DNA from: Methylobacterium sp. E-045
Lineage (GTDB): Bacteria > Pseudomonadota > Alphaproteobacteria > Rhizobiales > Beijerinckiaceae
DNA: 64,000 nucleotides
Assembly (NCBI RefSeq): GCF_022829685.1
Contig: NZ_JAKSYE010000085.1
Span: 330,714-394,713, forward strand
Direction of reading: 5' to 3'
Positions 18,122-28,014 of this stretch are shown piece by piece. The notes under the pieces are model-generated. The model did not search any database, was not told the origin of the DNA, and was given only the letters and a program-made list of their open reading frames with translations. The position numbers and the translations under genes are program-made. The first letter of the stretch is position 1, and every line of letters begins with the position of its first letter.

Positions 18122-18302
18122 GCGGGTGCGCTCCGGCACAGCTATTTCGTCGTAAGCCCTTGCGGCGCAGGGCGTTTCGACCTCAGATGCCGGGGCAATG
18201 AGCATCCGGGGCTACCGGAGCGAGCGATGATGCCCCATGCAAGGCAGGGGCGCCGCCGAGTGAGGTTGCGGAGTGGGCAGCGGATCTGACCGAGGATCGC
18301 CA

Positions 18303-20033
18303 ATGCCGGGGGATGCGCGTCCCCAGGCCGACCCCTATCGGCGGAGCTTCGACGAGGCCGGAATCGGTCTCGTCATCCTCGATGGCGGCACGGATCGCAT
18401 CCTCGACGCCAACCCGCACCTGACAACCCTCCTCGGATACGAGGCGGGAAGCCTCACGGGCCGGGCCGTGACGATCCTCGGAGACGGTCCCGACCTGCTC
18501 TCCGCCGGCATCCGGAGCTGGATCACCGCGAACGGGAGCCGCCTCGACGTCCGCATCCGGACATCGCCCTCATCCGATACCGAGGCCCTCCGCACCCTGG
18601 TGGTGGAGCGGGTCGATACCGACGAGATCGTCCGCTCGGAGGAGAACCGCTCGGCCCTCACCGCCGCCGGGCTCGGGGAGTGGCGCCTCGACCTCGCGGA
18701 CGGCCTCCTCAGGGTGTCGCGCCGGGCGGCCCATATCCTCGGCGTCCCTCCCGGGACGTCACTGACCTGGACGCAGCTGTCCGACCTGATGGATGCCCCC
18801 GAAGCGGAGAAGGTGAAGACGACGATCCGCGCGGCGATCCGCGATCGTGCCCCCTTCGCCATCGAGACACGCCTGCGCCGTGCGGGCGACAGCGTCGCGG
18901 TCAGGATCAGCGCGAGGGGTCAGGCGATCGCCGCCACGGGCGACCGGCCTGGGATCGTGGTGGGCGTGCTCCAGGACGTGACGACGCGCCTGGGGGCCCG
19001 CGACGCCCTGCGCGAGAGCGAGGAGCGCCTGCGCATCGCCACGTCGCTCGCCGAACTCGGCATCTTCGAATGGCATATGCTCGACGACCAAGCCGTCTGG
19101 GAGAACGAGCGCATGTTCGCGATCTTCGGGCGTCGTTCCGAAGAAGGGGCCCTCGGCAAGCGCGAGTTCCTCGGCACCGTTCTCCATCCCGACGACCGCC
19201 CCGCGTTCCGCCGGGCGATCTCGATGGCCTTGCGCGATGATTCCACCTTGCAGGCCAGCGGCCGTATCCAGCGTTCGGGTGACGGCGCGTGGCGCATCAT
19301 CGACATGGCCGGGCGTTTCGAGAGCGATGCCCCCGATCGTCTCCCCCGCAGGCTCATCGGCGTCGTCGCCGACGTGACCGAACGCAGGATCGCCGAGGAG
19401 CGGCAGGCGCTTCTGATCCGCGAGTTACACCACCGGGTGAAGAACACCCTGGCGACCGTCCAGGCCATCGTCGGCTCGACCGCCCGCACGGCCTCGAGCA
19501 TCGAGAGCTTCTACGAAGCCTTCGTCGGGCGGATCATGTCGCTCGCCCATACCCATTCGGTCCTCACCGAGGATGCCTGGCAGACCGCGTCCCTGCGCAA
19601 CCTCCTCGAGAACGAGCTCAGGCCCTATGGCGACGGTGCGTCGGACGCGCCGGGGGCGAGGCGAATCGTCCTTGACGGGCCGCCTGTGGACCTCGCTTCC
19701 GAAGTCGCGGTCCCCATCGGCATGGCGATCCACGAACTCACCACCAACGCGGCGAAACACGGTGCGCTCTCGACGCAGGAGGGCCGGGTTGCCATCGTCT
19801 GGAGTGTCACCGAGGATGCGGCCGGCAAAACCCTGCATCTCGACTGGTCGGAATTCGGCGGGCCACGCGTGCGGCCGCCCACCCGCCAGGGCTTCGGCTC
19901 ACGCCTGCTGCAGCGGGTGCTCACGGCGCAGGTCCGCGCCGACATCGCGGCGAGCTATCCCCCCGAAGGGTTTCGCCTGACGATGAGGGCGCCGCTTCCC
20001 GCCCGGACCGAAGGGCTGAACCCGCTGGCCTGA
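18303..20033 (+). CDS. PAS-domain sensor histidine kinase, HWE/HisKA_2 family
   Basis: Soluble sensor kinase of 576 residues with no membrane helices. Three PAS-like domains precede the kinase core: one from about residue 20 (AGIGLVILDGG), a second around 125-230 and a third around 250-370 ending VVADVTERRIAEE. The phospho-acceptor region RELHHRVKNTLATVQAIV and the ATPase block EVAVPIGMAIHELTTNAAKHGA are those of the HWE/HisKA_2 group. In alphaproteobacteria many such kinases act on PhyR or single-domain receivers in the general stress response. The ATG at 18303 has a GAGGA Shine-Dalgarno; a GTG at 18273 is less likely. No response regulator gene is adjacent. Confidence 0.9.
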   Translation: MPGDARPQADPYRRSFDEAGIGLVILDGGTDRILDANPHLTTLLGYEAGSLTGRAVTILGDGPDLLSAGIRSWITANGSRLDVRIRTSPSSDTEALRTLVVERVDTDEIVRSEENRSALTAAGLGEWRLDLADGLLRVSRRAAHILGVPPGTSLTWTQLSDLMDAPEAEKVKTTIRAAIRDRAPFAIETRLRRAGDSVAVRISARGQAIAATGDRPGIVVGVLQDVTTRLGARDALRESEERLRIATSLAELGIFEWHMLDDQAVWENERMFAIFGRRSEEGALGKREFLGTVLHPDDRPAFRRAISMALRDDSTLQASGRIQRSGDGAWRIIDMAGRFESDAPDRLPRRLIGVVADVTERRIAEERQALLIRELHHRVKNTLATVQAIVGSTARTASSIESFYEAFVGRIMSLAHTHSVLTEDAWQTASLRNLLENELRPYGDGASDAPGARRIVLDGPPVDLASEVAVPIGMAIHELTTNAAKHGALSTQEGRVAIVWSVTEDAAGKTLHLDWSEFGGPRVRPPTRQGFGSRLLQRVLTAQVRADIAASYPPEGFRLTMRAPLPARTEGLNPLA

Positions 20034-20040
20034 CGGGGCT

Positions 20041-20997
20041 TCACGCCGCTCCGCGGGCGGCACCCTCTTCACCGCCTGCCTCGACGAAGGCCTTGAGCTC
20101 GTCGAGGGAGTCGAAGGTGAACTGGCCGCGCGGCGTATCCGCCTCGATGGAGCCGTTCGAGTACATCACGTAGGTGTTGCCACCCGACGCGTATTTGCCC
20201 ACCACGGCGAGACCGCCCTTGGCTGTGCTCGCGGCGGGATCGGCCTCCTCCGGCTGTGCCGGGGCGGGAGCGGGCTCCGGCTCGTCGACGACCGTCGATC
20301 GCAGGCCAAGGGGTTCCTCCGGATCCGCCTCGCGAGGCGGCGATGGGGGCACCGCGGCGGGCGCGGGAGGCGCGTCCGCAAGAATAGGCGCGGGCTCCGG
20401 TGCCGGAATGACCGTATCGACCATGGCCGTCGGCTTGACCGCCCGAGGCGGCTTGTTCGGCTTGATCCGGCGCGCCGGCGCGGCCTCGGCATCCGGCTCG
20501 ACCGCACGGATCGGGTTCTGCCGGGCGTCCGCGACGGTGGGAGGAGGCGGTTCGGGCAGGAGATCCGGCAGGAGCGGCGATGCCGGGTCATTGCCGATCG
20601 GCAAGGCGGGCGCGGGATCGTCGGCGAAAAGCGGCGGCGATGCGAGCCTCGGTTCGGCGAGCCCGACCGCGCTCGGGCGGTGCCGTCCAGGGGACACCGG
20701 CTCCTCCGCGACATCGGTCGCGCCGAGCCCCGGCGGCTCGATCCGGCCGCCGGCCTCGAACGCCGAGGGATCGACGCCGAGCCCGCCCCCCTGCTCCAGC
20801 ACGGCTCGCTCCAGGCGCTTCAGGTAGGTGGCCACCACGGCCAGCCCGAGGAGGAGCGCGCCGGACGAAGCCGTCGCGGCGCCCGCGATGGTCATCGTCC
20901 ATCCACTTTCCAGCCTGACATAGGGAAAGCCCTGGACGACGGAGGCGATGCCGCCGACGATCATGACGACGGCGAGCGCGAACAGCGCGAGGATCAT
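20041..20997 (-). CDS. Membrane-anchored proline-rich hypothetical protein
   Basis: Protein of 318 residues, not assigned to a named family. Two hydrophobic helices (about 1-22 and 35-60) anchor it in the inner membrane. A coiled segment and a long Pro/Ala/Glu-rich low-complexity region (about 85-255) follow. The C-terminal 60 residues look folded and conserved in character: KYASGGNTYVMYSNGSI followed by FTFDSLDELKAFVE. That end resembles a small beta-rich cap seen in Methylobacterium hypothetical proteins. The start at 20997 is chosen because the first membrane helix begins there. It converges with the sensor kinase gene, seven bases apart. Confidence 0.7.
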   Translation of the reverse strand: MILALFALAVVMIVGGIASVVQGFPYVRLESGWTMTIAGAATASSGALLLGLAVVATYLKRLERAVLEQGGGLGVDPSAFEAGGRIEPPGLGATDVAEEPVSPGRHRPSAVGLAEPRLASPPLFADDPAPALPIGNDPASPLLPDLLPEPPPPTVADARQNPIRAVEPDAEAAPARRIKPNKPPRAVKPTAMVDTVIPAPEPAPILADAPPAPAAVPPSPPREADPEEPLGLRSTVVDEPEPAPAPAQPEEADPAASTAKGGLAVVGKYASGGNTYVMYSNGSIEADTPRGQFTFDSLDELKAFVEAGGEEGAARGAA

Positions 20998-21236
20998 GGA
21001 ACTCTCTAAACAACGCCTGCACAACAGAAGTGCGGCGCGCACAGTAAGGCCCGGCCCTGGTTTTGCAAAATCGATCCGCAGGGAATTCCCCGCGCGCCGT
21101 TCGAAGCCGGGCGCCCGTTGCCCTCGGCGGAGGACCGACTTAGGTACGAACGCGTTGGAGAGCAGACGGTGAGCCCCTCGCATCCTTCGGAGCGAGCCTC
21201 ACCCCCACTGCACCATCAGACCCGGGAGACCTGCCG

Positions 21237-21836
21237 ATGACCTTCACCCTGCCCGAACTGCCCTACGCCTACGACGCGCTCGGCCCCTACATGTCGAAGG
21301 AGACCCTCGAGTTCCACCACGACAAGCACCACAAGGCCTATGTCGATACCGGCAACAAGCTGCTCGAAGGCACGGGTCTCGAAGGCAAGACCGTCGAGGA
21401 GATCGTCACGGCGTCCTACGGCACCAACCAGCCGCTGTTCAACAATGCCGGCCAGCACTTCAACCACCTCCATTTCTGGAACTGGATGAAGCCCAATGGC
21501 GGCGGCGCGGCCCCGGCGGCCCTGGCCGCAAAGATCGACGAGGATCTCGGCGGCTTCGACAAGTTCAAGGCGGACTTCATTCAGGCGGGCGTCGGCCAGT
21601 TCGGCTCGGGCTGGGCCTGGCTCGCGGTCAAGGACGGCAAGCTCGCGATCCTGAAGACCCCCAACGGCGAGAACCCGCTGGTGCACGGCGCCAAGCCGAT
21701 CCTCGGCGTCGACGTATGGGAGCACTCCTACTACATCGACTACCGCAACCGCCGCCCCGACTACCTCAAGGCGTTCATCGAGAACCTGGTGAACTGGGAA
21801 TACGTCGAGAAGCTCTACGGCGAAGCATCCAAGTAA
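21237..21836 (+). CDS. sodB: Superoxide dismutase, Fe type
   Basis: Cytosolic Fe/Mn-family superoxide dismutase of 199 residues, converting superoxide to peroxide and oxygen. The metal ligands are visible: His in LEFHHDKHHKAYVD, His in FNHLHFWNW, and Asp/His in DVWEHSYYIDY. The Gln in FNNAGQHFNH occupies the position typical of iron enzymes, so Fe is preferred by inference. Length and domain order are normal. It is a monocistronic unit, followed by a clear stem-loop terminator. Confidence 0.95.
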   Translation: MTFTLPELPYAYDALGPYMSKETLEFHHDKHHKAYVDTGNKLLEGTGLEGKTVEEIVTASYGTNQPLFNNAGQHFNHLHFWNWMKPNGGGAAPAALAAKIDEDLGGFDKFKADFIQAGVGQFGSGWAWLAVKDGKLAILKTPNGENPLVHGAKPILGVDVWEHSYYIDYRNRRPDYLKAFIENLVNWEYVEKLYGEASK

Positions 21837-21854
21837 CGTCCCGTTTCCTTGTCG

Positions 21855-21890
21855 CGCCGCGGGTCTTCAGGCCCGCGGCGTTGTTGTGTG
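21855..21890 (+). terminator. Rho-independent terminator after sodB
   Basis: CGCCGCGGG (21855-21863) pairs with CCCGCGGCG (21872-21880), with the T-rich stretch TTGTTGTGTG following. Confidence 0.8.
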
Positions 21891-22002
21891 CGGGTCCTTG
21901 AGGTTACCGGGAAAACCGGCTTTTGATACGCCGAGCCGGTCGATGCCGGCCCCGACAGAGGCGGCCCGGCCATTTCCCATCCCATTTCCAGCGTGCACGA
22001 GT

Positions 22003-22030
22003 CCCTCCCCCGCTGAGGGGGGAGGGTTTT
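22003..22030 (+). terminator. Stem-loop with T run upstream of murJ
   Basis: CCCTCCCCC (22003-22011) pairs with GGGGGAGGG (22018-22026), followed by TTTT. It could be a second terminator for the sodB unit. The same C-rich/G-rich sequence style recurs at 47.9 kb, so it may belong to a short intergenic repeat family. Confidence 0.55.
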
Positions 22031-22052
22031 CGCGTCACCCTTCCGAGCATTC

Positions 22053-23582
22053 ATGATCCGCAGCATCCTCTCCGTCGGCGGCTGGACGCTGGTGTCCCGC
22101 GTGACCGGCTTTGCCCGCGACGTGGTGATGGCGGCCGTGCTCGGGGCGGGGCCGGTGGCCGATGCCTTCGTCGTCGCCTTCCGGCTGCCGAACCATTTCC
22201 GTGCCATCTTCGGCGAGGGGGCGTTCAACACCGCCTTCGTCCCGGCCTATGCGGGACTCTCCGAAACCGGAGAAGCGGGCGCGGCCCGACGCTTCGCCAC
22301 CCGCGTCTTCACGCTGCTGCTGCTGACGCAGATCGTGCTGCTGATCGTCGCCTGGTCGGCGATGCCATGGGTGGTGCGCGCCCTGGCGCCCGGTTTTTCG
22401 GACGATCCCCTCCGCTTCGATCTCGCCGTCGCGCTGACGCGGATCACCTTCCCCTACCTCCTCTTCATCACCCTGGTGACGCTGCTGTCGGGCATCCTCA
22501 ATGCCCACCGCCGCTTCGCCGTGGCGGCTGGAGCACCCGTTCTCCTGAACCTGTCGATGCTGGTGGCCCTGGCGCTGGCGGGGTTCTTCCCGAACGCCGC
22601 CTATGCCGCCGCCTGGGGCGTCTCGATCTCGGGCGTGCTGCAATTCGGTCTCGTCTGGCTTGCCTGCCGGCGCGCGGACATCGCGCCGGCGCTGGGGGCA
22701 CCGATCCTGCGTGATCCGGCGATGACGCGGTTCTTCACGGTACTCGGCCCGGCGGTGATCGGCGCGGCCGGGTTCCAGATCGCCTCCTTCGCCGACACGA
22801 TCATCGCGAGCTTCCTGCCCACCGGCGCGGTCTCGGCCCTCTACTACGCCGACCGGCTGTACCAGTTGCCCTTCGGCGTCATCGCCATCGCGGCCGGAAC
22901 GGTGCTGCTCCCGGAGATGAGCCGGCGGATCGCCAAGGGCGATGTGACGGGGGCGCATGCGGCGCAGAACCGGGCGGCGGGCTTCTCGCTCGCCCTGTCG
23001 GCCCCCTTCACCATCGCCTTCCTCACCCTGCCGGGCCTGATGATGACGGCCCTGTTCCAGCGTGGGGCCTTCGGCGCCGAGGATGCCGCCCGCGCCGCCT
23101 CGGTGCTCGCCGCCTACGGTCTCGCCCTGCCCGCCGTGGTCCTGGTGCGCAGCGCGGTAGCGAGCTTCTACGCACGCCAGGACACAATGACGCCGCTCAT
23201 CGCCTCCCTGGCCTCCATCGCCCTCAATGTCGCGCTCAAGATCGTGCTCACCGGCCCCTACGGCGTGACCGGCCTGGCACTCGCCACCGCCATCGGCCAA
23301 TGGCTGAACCTCGCGCTCCTCGTGGGGCTCGCGTGGCGCCGGGGCTGGACGGCGCCGAGCCGGGGCCTCGGCGTCACCGTCATCGGCGTGGTCGTCGCCT
23401 GTGCCGCCCTCGCCGCCACGGCGGTCTACGGCCTCCCGATCGTGGAACGGTCGGTACCGGCCCTGCCGCATCTTCGCGAGATCGTGGTGCTCGGGCTGCT
23501 CGGTGTCGTTGGTGCCCTCGTCTACGCCGCTCTGTTGCTGGGAACCCTGCGGGTCTTCGGCCTGCGCCTGCGCCGAGCCTGA
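22053..23582 (+). CDS. murJ: Lipid II flippase MurJ
   Basis: Polytopic inner-membrane protein of 509 residues with about 14 helices, belonging to the MviN/MurJ branch of the MOP superfamily. It moves lipid II across the membrane for peptidoglycan synthesis. The N-terminal signature TLVSRVTGFARDVVMAAVLG and AFVVAFRLPNHFRAIFGEGA, with its essential Arg residues, and the later YYADRLYQLPFGVIAIA are all intact. It is a single-gene unit between stem-loops and a converging small gene. It is expected to be essential. Confidence 0.95.
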   Translation: MIRSILSVGGWTLVSRVTGFARDVVMAAVLGAGPVADAFVVAFRLPNHFRAIFGEGAFNTAFVPAYAGLSETGEAGAARRFATRVFTLLLLTQIVLLIVAWSAMPWVVRALAPGFSDDPLRFDLAVALTRITFPYLLFITLVTLLSGILNAHRRFAVAAGAPVLLNLSMLVALALAGFFPNAAYAAAWGVSISGVLQFGLVWLACRRADIAPALGAPILRDPAMTRFFTVLGPAVIGAAGFQIASFADTIIASFLPTGAVSALYYADRLYQLPFGVIAIAAGTVLLPEMSRRIAKGDVTGAHAAQNRAAGFSLALSAPFTIAFLTLPGLMMTALFQRGAFGAEDAARAASVLAAYGLALPAVVLVRSAVASFYARQDTMTPLIASLASIALNVALKIVLTGPYGVTGLALATAIGQWLNLALLVGLAWRRGWTAPSRGLGVTVIGVVVACAALAATAVYGLPIVERSVPALPHLREIVVLGLLGVVGALVYAALLLGTLRVFGLRLRRA

Positions 23583-23592
23583 TCCTCTTGGA

Positions 23593-23877
23593 TCAACAGC
23601 CCTGGCAGATCCCGTTCAGGACACGGTCCAGCTGCTTCTGCCGCTCGGTCCGTTCATGGGGATCGACGATGGGGGCGCCGGCCGCACCCGGCGGAACGGT
23701 CTGGCCCGTGGTAGAGGTATGGGGCGCCGTGACGGTGGTTTCGGGTCCGCCCCCCGTTCCGGTGACGGCGGCCCGCGCCTCGGGCAGGCCGATCAGGAAC
23801 GACAACCCCAGAATGGCGGCGAGCACCCGACTGCCGACTCCCGGTCGGGCCAAACCCATAAATCGTCGCTGCATCAT
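23593..23877 (-). CDS. Small secreted hypothetical protein
   Basis: Predicted 94-residue protein, family unknown. It has a basic N-terminus, a hydrophobic segment VLAAILGLSFLIGLP and a likely signal-peptidase site after ARA, then a Thr/Pro/Gly-rich stretch and a basic C-terminus ending NGICQGC with two cysteines. Two ATG codons in tandem (23877, 23874) follow a GGAGAGG sequence; the second has the better spacing. It converges with murJ, 10 bases apart. Confidence 0.6.
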   Translation of the reverse strand: MMQRRFMGLARPGVGSRVLAAILGLSFLIGLPEARAAVTGTGGGPETTVTAPHTSTTGQTVPPGAAGAPIVDPHERTERQKQLDRVLNGICQGC

Positions 23878-24073
23878 CCTCTCCGCATCGTGTCGCCGAC
23901 GCGCCCGCACGGTCTGTGAGTCCGGCTTGCGGGCCGTCCCGGCGTTCAAACCCGAAACCGGCGTTAAGTCGCGGAAGTTCCAGAATAAAATTGCCGGCGA
24001 TGCGGGGATTAAGATCGTTCCTTCGCCCGATGGAGCGGCTCCGATCGGGTGCGCTTCTCCGGCTGCGGCGGTC

Positions 24074-25240
24074 TCACCGACCCGCCCGCCCCCGCATGGA
24101 GGCCGGCTGGCCGGGCAGGCTCAGCCGAAACCCCGTATCGCGCACCGCGTCTCCCTCGATGCGGTAGACGCCGATGGTGCGGTCCACGTAGTTGCCAATA
24201 TAGACATGCGAGCCCGTGGGACTGAAGGCGATGCCCTGCGTCACCGCTCCCGCCTCGGCCTCTCCCGTGCGATGGACGAGCCCCGACGGATCGATGGTGA
24301 GCAACGCCACCGCCCCGGTCGGGGTGTAGCCGGGTCCGCTCGCCGGGGCGCTCGATCCGCGCACCACGGCCACCGCCGCATGCCGGCCATCGGGCGAGAT
24401 CGCCAGGGTCTCGGGCGTGTCGCCGATGCCGAGATGATCGGTCACCACCGGGCGCGGCGCATCGGCCCGGATCACGCTGACGCTGTCGGCGTGGCCGTCG
24501 CTGGGCTCGGGGCCGGTATTGGCGGTCAGCGCCAAACGCCCGTCTGGCGTGACCTCCAGACCGTAGACGCCGGGCCCGACGGGAAGGTCGAGGGCCGGAT
24601 CGTAGCTGGCTTTGGCGCCGTCGAGGGCGAGGACACCGATTTTGGCGGCCTTGTTCTTGGCGACGTAGGCGCGGCGCCCGTCCGGGGCGATGGCCACCGC
24701 CGCCGCCTCGTCGCCCACATCCACGGTGGACACGGCGCGCACGCTCGTTCCCGCGATCGACAGGACAGTGACACTGCGGCCCTCGCGGTTGGCGACAAGG
24801 GCGACATCCCCACTCCGCGCGATGGCGAGACCCGAGGGCTGGCGTCCGACGCGGATCGTCTCCACCAGACGCGGCGGGTCGGCGAGGAGGTCGATCACGT
24901 GGAGCCGGTCGTCGGCCTGCGCGTACCAGGCCTCGCCCTCCGGCCGCATGAGCACGGAACTCGCCACCAATCCGAGCCGCCCGTCCGGGGTGATCTGCAG
25001 GTTGGTGGGCGGCCCGTAGACGGAATTGTCGAGGGGCAGGACATGGGCGAGGCGGGGGCGGCCCTCGTCGCTCACATCGACGATGGCCACAGCGTCGCGG
25101 CCATTGGGGCCGTTCCGGCCGCCCTCGGGCAGGAAGAAGGTCTTTCCATCGAGCCCGACGAGGAGATAGGGCGGTGCGTCGGCGGCACAGGCGGGCGCGA
25201 CGCCGAGCAGCCCCGCCAGAAGACCTACGAACAGGCGCAT
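24074..25240 (-). CDS. Secreted YncE-like beta-propeller protein
   Basis: Exported protein of 388 residues. A signal peptide (about 1-20, [20 protein letters not shown]) is followed by repeated propeller blades of the YVTN/lactonase type: [79 protein letters not shown] and [17 protein letters not shown]. Such proteins are periplasmic and bind ligands or act as lactonases; no catalytic assignment is possible. It lies 43 bases downstream of the tlpA-like gene on the same strand, so the two may be co-transcribed. Confidence 0.8.
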   Translation of the reverse strand: MRLFVGLLAGLLGVAPACAADAPPYLLVGLDGKTFFLPEGGRNGPNGRDAVAIVDVSDEGRPRLAHVLPLDNSVYGPPTNLQITPDGRLGLVASSVLMRPEGEAWYAQADDRLHVIDLLADPPRLVETIRVGRQPSGLAIARSGDVALVANREGRSVTVLSIAGTSVRAVSTVDVGDEAAAVAIAPDGRRAYVAKNKAAKIGVLALDGAKASYDPALDLPVGPGVYGLEVTPDGRLALTANTGPEPSDGHADSVSVIRADAPRPVVTDHLGIGDTPETLAISPDGRHAAVAVVRGSSAPASGPGYTPTGAVALLTIDPSGLVHRTGEAEAGAVTQGIAFSPTGSHVYIGNYVDRTIGVYRIEGDAVRDTGFRLSLPGQPASMRGRAGR

Positions 25241-25283
25241 CGTTCTTCCTCCCGGTAGGTGGTCGCGTCGTGAAGCGGTCAGA

Positions 25284-25928
25284 TCAGTCGCGTCCGAGCG
25301 CCCTGCGTATCAGCCGCTTGGCCTCCTCGCTGCCCCAATCCGCCGGTCCCTTCATCACGCCGAGGATACAGCCCTTGGCGTCCACCAGCATGGTCGTGGG
25401 CAGGCCCAGCGACCCCGTCGCCTTCTGCATCGCCGGCAGCACTCGGCCTCCGGGATCGGCGTAATAGGCGAGGTTCGTGATGCCGTTCTCCTTCAGCCAT
25501 TGCGGCGGCTTCTCGAGATTGCGCGTATCGACATTGATCGCGGCGACGGTGAACTCCGTCCCTCCCAGCGCCTGCTCGAGCCGGTCGAGGGCCGGCATCT
25601 CGGCCTTGCAGGGAGCGCACCATGTCGCCCACAGGTTCACCAGCGCGAGGCGGCCCTGGAACTGGGCGAGGGTCCGGTCGGTGCCGTCCGGCCCCTTGAA
25701 CATCAGGTCCGGCGCGGCGCGCGGAATCTTCGAGACCTCCATGGCCGCCACCTCGCCGCGGGCATGGGGGGCGATGCGCGCGATCGTCTCCACGGCGCCA
25801 CGGCACGGCTCGGCCACCGTCTCGCTGTTGCCGCCGGTCGGACGCGTCCCGTATACGGCGAGACCGCCCGCGATCAGGACGGCGACGACGGCTCCCGCAG
25901 CCAGGGTCGCCTTGGCTCCGGGCATCAT
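25284..25928 (-). CDS. tlpA: Membrane-anchored thioredoxin-like protein, TlpA family
   Basis: Protein of 214 residues with an N-terminal membrane anchor (about 7-27) and a periplasmic thioredoxin fold. The active site is [15 protein letters not shown] with Cys104 and Cys107. The cis-Pro region is GLPTTMLVD. The extra N-terminal helix segment and [17 protein letters not shown] fit TlpA/CycY-type reductases that keep periplasmic cysteines reduced for cytochrome c or oxidase assembly. It is divergent from argH, an arrangement common in Rhizobiales. The start is the first of two tandem ATGs (25928). Confidence 0.88.
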   Translation of the reverse strand: MMPGAKATLAAGAVVAVLIAGGLAVYGTRPTGGNSETVAEPCRGAVETIARIAPHARGEVAAMEVSKIPRAAPDLMFKGPDGTDRTLAQFQGRLALVNLWATWCAPCKAEMPALDRLEQALGGTEFTVAAINVDTRNLEKPPQWLKENGITNLAYYADPGGRVLPAMQKATGSLGLPTTMLVDAKGCILGVMKGPADWGSEEAKRLIRRALGRD

Positions 25929-25979
25929 CGTTGCGTCGCCCGACGGGTGGATGGGGCGGCCGAGAGGAACAGTGTCGAC

Positions 25980-27377
25980 ATGAGCAACCGGATGTGGGGC
26001 GGGCGCTTCGCGAGCGGCCCCGCCGAGATCATGGAGGAGATCAACGCCTCCATCGGATTCGACAAGCGCCTCGCACCCCAGGACATCCGCGGCTCGCTGG
26101 CGCATGTGGCGATGCTGGGCAAGGCGGGCATCCTGCCACCCGCCGATGTGGCGGCGATCGAGGACGGTCTCAAGGCCGTGCGCGCGGAAATCGAGGGCGG
26201 CGGCTTCGTGTTCAAGCGCGAACTCGAGGACATCCACATGTCCGTGGAGAGCCGGCTCACCGAGATCGTCGGCCCCACCGCCGGGCGCCTGCACACCGCG
26301 CGGTCACGCAACGACCAGGTCGCCACCGACATGAAGCTGTGGGTGCGCGACACCCTCGACAGCCTCGACGAGCAGGCCGCCGGCCTGCAGCGGGCCCTGG
26401 CCGAGAAGGCGTTGGCGCACGCCGCCACGGTGATGCCGGGCTTCACCCATCTGCAATCGGCCCAGCCCGTCACCTTCGGCCACCATTGCCTCGCCTATGT
26501 GGAGATGCTGGCCCGCGACCGCGGGCGGTTCCGCGATGCCCGTGCGCGGCTTAACGAGTGTCCGCTCGGGGCCGCGGCCCTGGCCGGCACCTCCTTCCCC
26601 ATCGACCGTCACGCCACGGCCGCAGCCCTCGGCTTCGACCGGCCCACCGCCAACTCCCTCGACTCGGTGGCCGACCGCGACTTCGCGCTGGAATCGCTCT
26701 CCGCCGCCTCGATCTGCGCCGTGCACCTCTCGCGCTTCGCCGAGGAACTGGTGGTCTGGACCTCGGCGCAGTTCAACTTCGTGCGCCTGTCGGACGGCTA
26801 CACCACCGGCTCGTCGATCATGCCGCAGAAGCGCAACCCGGACGCGGCCGAGCTCGTGCGCGCCAAGTCCGGCCGCGTCATCGGCGCGCTCACCGGCCTG
26901 CTCATCGTGATGAAGGGCCTGCCGCTGGCCTATTCGAAGGACATGCAGGAGGACAAGGAGGGCACGTTCGACGCGCTCCAGGCGCTCTCCCTGTGTCTCG
27001 CCGCCATGACCGGCATGGTGCGCGATCTGGAGCCCAACGCCGACGTGCTCGCCCGCGCCGCCGGCTCCGGCTACGCCACCGCCACCGACCTCGCCGATTG
27101 GCTGGTGCGGGAACTCGGCCTGCCGTTCCGCGAGGCGCACCACGTCACCGGTCGCCTCGTCGGCGCCGCTTCCGCCAGGGGCGTTGGGCTTGAGGAACTG
27201 TCCCTCTCCGACATGCAGGAGGCGGAGCCGAGGATCACCGATGCGGTCTATGCGGTGCTCGGCGTGGAGAACTCGGTGTCCAGCCGCACCAGCTACGGCG
27301 GCACCGCGCCGGACAACGTCCGGACGCAGGCCACGCGCTGGCTGGCGCTGCTCGACACGCCCTCCGGAGCGGCGTGA
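25980..27377 (+). CDS. argH: Argininosuccinate lyase
   Basis: Last enzyme of arginine biosynthesis, 465 residues, cleaving argininosuccinate to arginine and fumarate. Hallmarks: the N-terminal [10 protein letters not shown], the substrate-binding [13 protein letters not shown], the catalytic His in [16 protein letters not shown] and the fumarase/lyase signature [12 protein letters not shown]. The length matches the family. It is a single-gene unit divergent from the tlpA-like gene, with a 51-base spacer that holds both 5' regions. Confidence 0.97.
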   Translation: MSNRMWGGRFASGPAEIMEEINASIGFDKRLAPQDIRGSLAHVAMLGKAGILPPADVAAIEDGLKAVRAEIEGGGFVFKRELEDIHMSVESRLTEIVGPTAGRLHTARSRNDQVATDMKLWVRDTLDSLDEQAAGLQRALAEKALAHAATVMPGFTHLQSAQPVTFGHHCLAYVEMLARDRGRFRDARARLNECPLGAAALAGTSFPIDRHATAAALGFDRPTANSLDSVADRDFALESLSAASICAVHLSRFAEELVVWTSAQFNFVRLSDGYTTGSSIMPQKRNPDAAELVRAKSGRVIGALTGLLIVMKGLPLAYSKDMQEDKEGTFDALQALSLCLAAMTGMVRDLEPNADVLARAAGSGYATATDLADWLVRELGLPFREAHHVTGRLVGAASARGVGLEELSLSDMQEAEPRITDAVYAVLGVENSVSSRTSYGGTAPDNVRTQATRWLALLDTPSGAA

Positions 27378-27469
27378 TTCACAGGGCGACAAAAAAGCTT
27401 GGCCGGAGCGGATGCGTTCACGGCCGAGCTATGTGATCTTGCCTAGAACTCGGACCAAGCACGCCGGAG

Positions 27470-27817
27470 ATGTCGATGCCCGTCGAGAGTTGGATGAACC
27501 CCGAAGAGACCGCCGCCCTCGCGGCGGATGCCACCACCCTGATCGATTCCGTTCTCGCCCGTCTGCCGGAGGCCGACCGGGCGGCGTTCTGGTCATCGAT
27601 CCGCAAATGCTACAACACGCCCTACAACGACCCGAAGCCCCGCGCCCTTCCGGTCCGCGACGTCATGGAAGCGACGGCCACCGCACCGCATGTGGCGGCC
27701 TCCATCGCCGATCTGTCGACGGTCGGCGTGGCGATCGCCGAGCCGCCTCAGGTGGAGGTGGCAATGGGTGCCATCCTCGGCGGATCGACCTTTGGACCGG
27801 AGGCGCACCCGGCCTGA
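27470..27817 (+). CDS. Conserved-looking small hypothetical protein
   Basis: Predicted 115-residue soluble protein of unknown function. It is acidic in its first half (ESWMNPEETAALAADATTLID) and has a central YNTPYNDPKPRALPVRDVM segment and an Ala/Gly-rich end. There is no signal peptide or membrane helix. An in-frame ATG lies two codons further in, and the Shine-Dalgarno (CCGGAG) is weak. Codon use is similar to neighbouring genes. I cannot name a family. Confidence 0.5.
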   Translation: MSMPVESWMNPEETAALAADATTLIDSVLARLPEADRAAFWSSIRKCYNTPYNDPKPRALPVRDVMEATATAPHVAASIADLSTVGVAIAEPPQVEVAMGAILGGSTFGPEAHPA

Positions 27818-28014
27818 ACCGGCCCGGCATGCGGGGCTCATGCGCGCGGACCCGATGCGCGATCCGGCCCGACGGGATGCTATCCCGCCGCAATTCCGGA
27901 CAATTTGGCAGCATGTGTCGACACGACGACAAGCGCCGCCGATCCGCCGCTGACGACGCAGGTCCGCCGCGCGCTGCCGGCGGCCTTTCTTTCGTATTCG
28001 AGAACCTGAACACG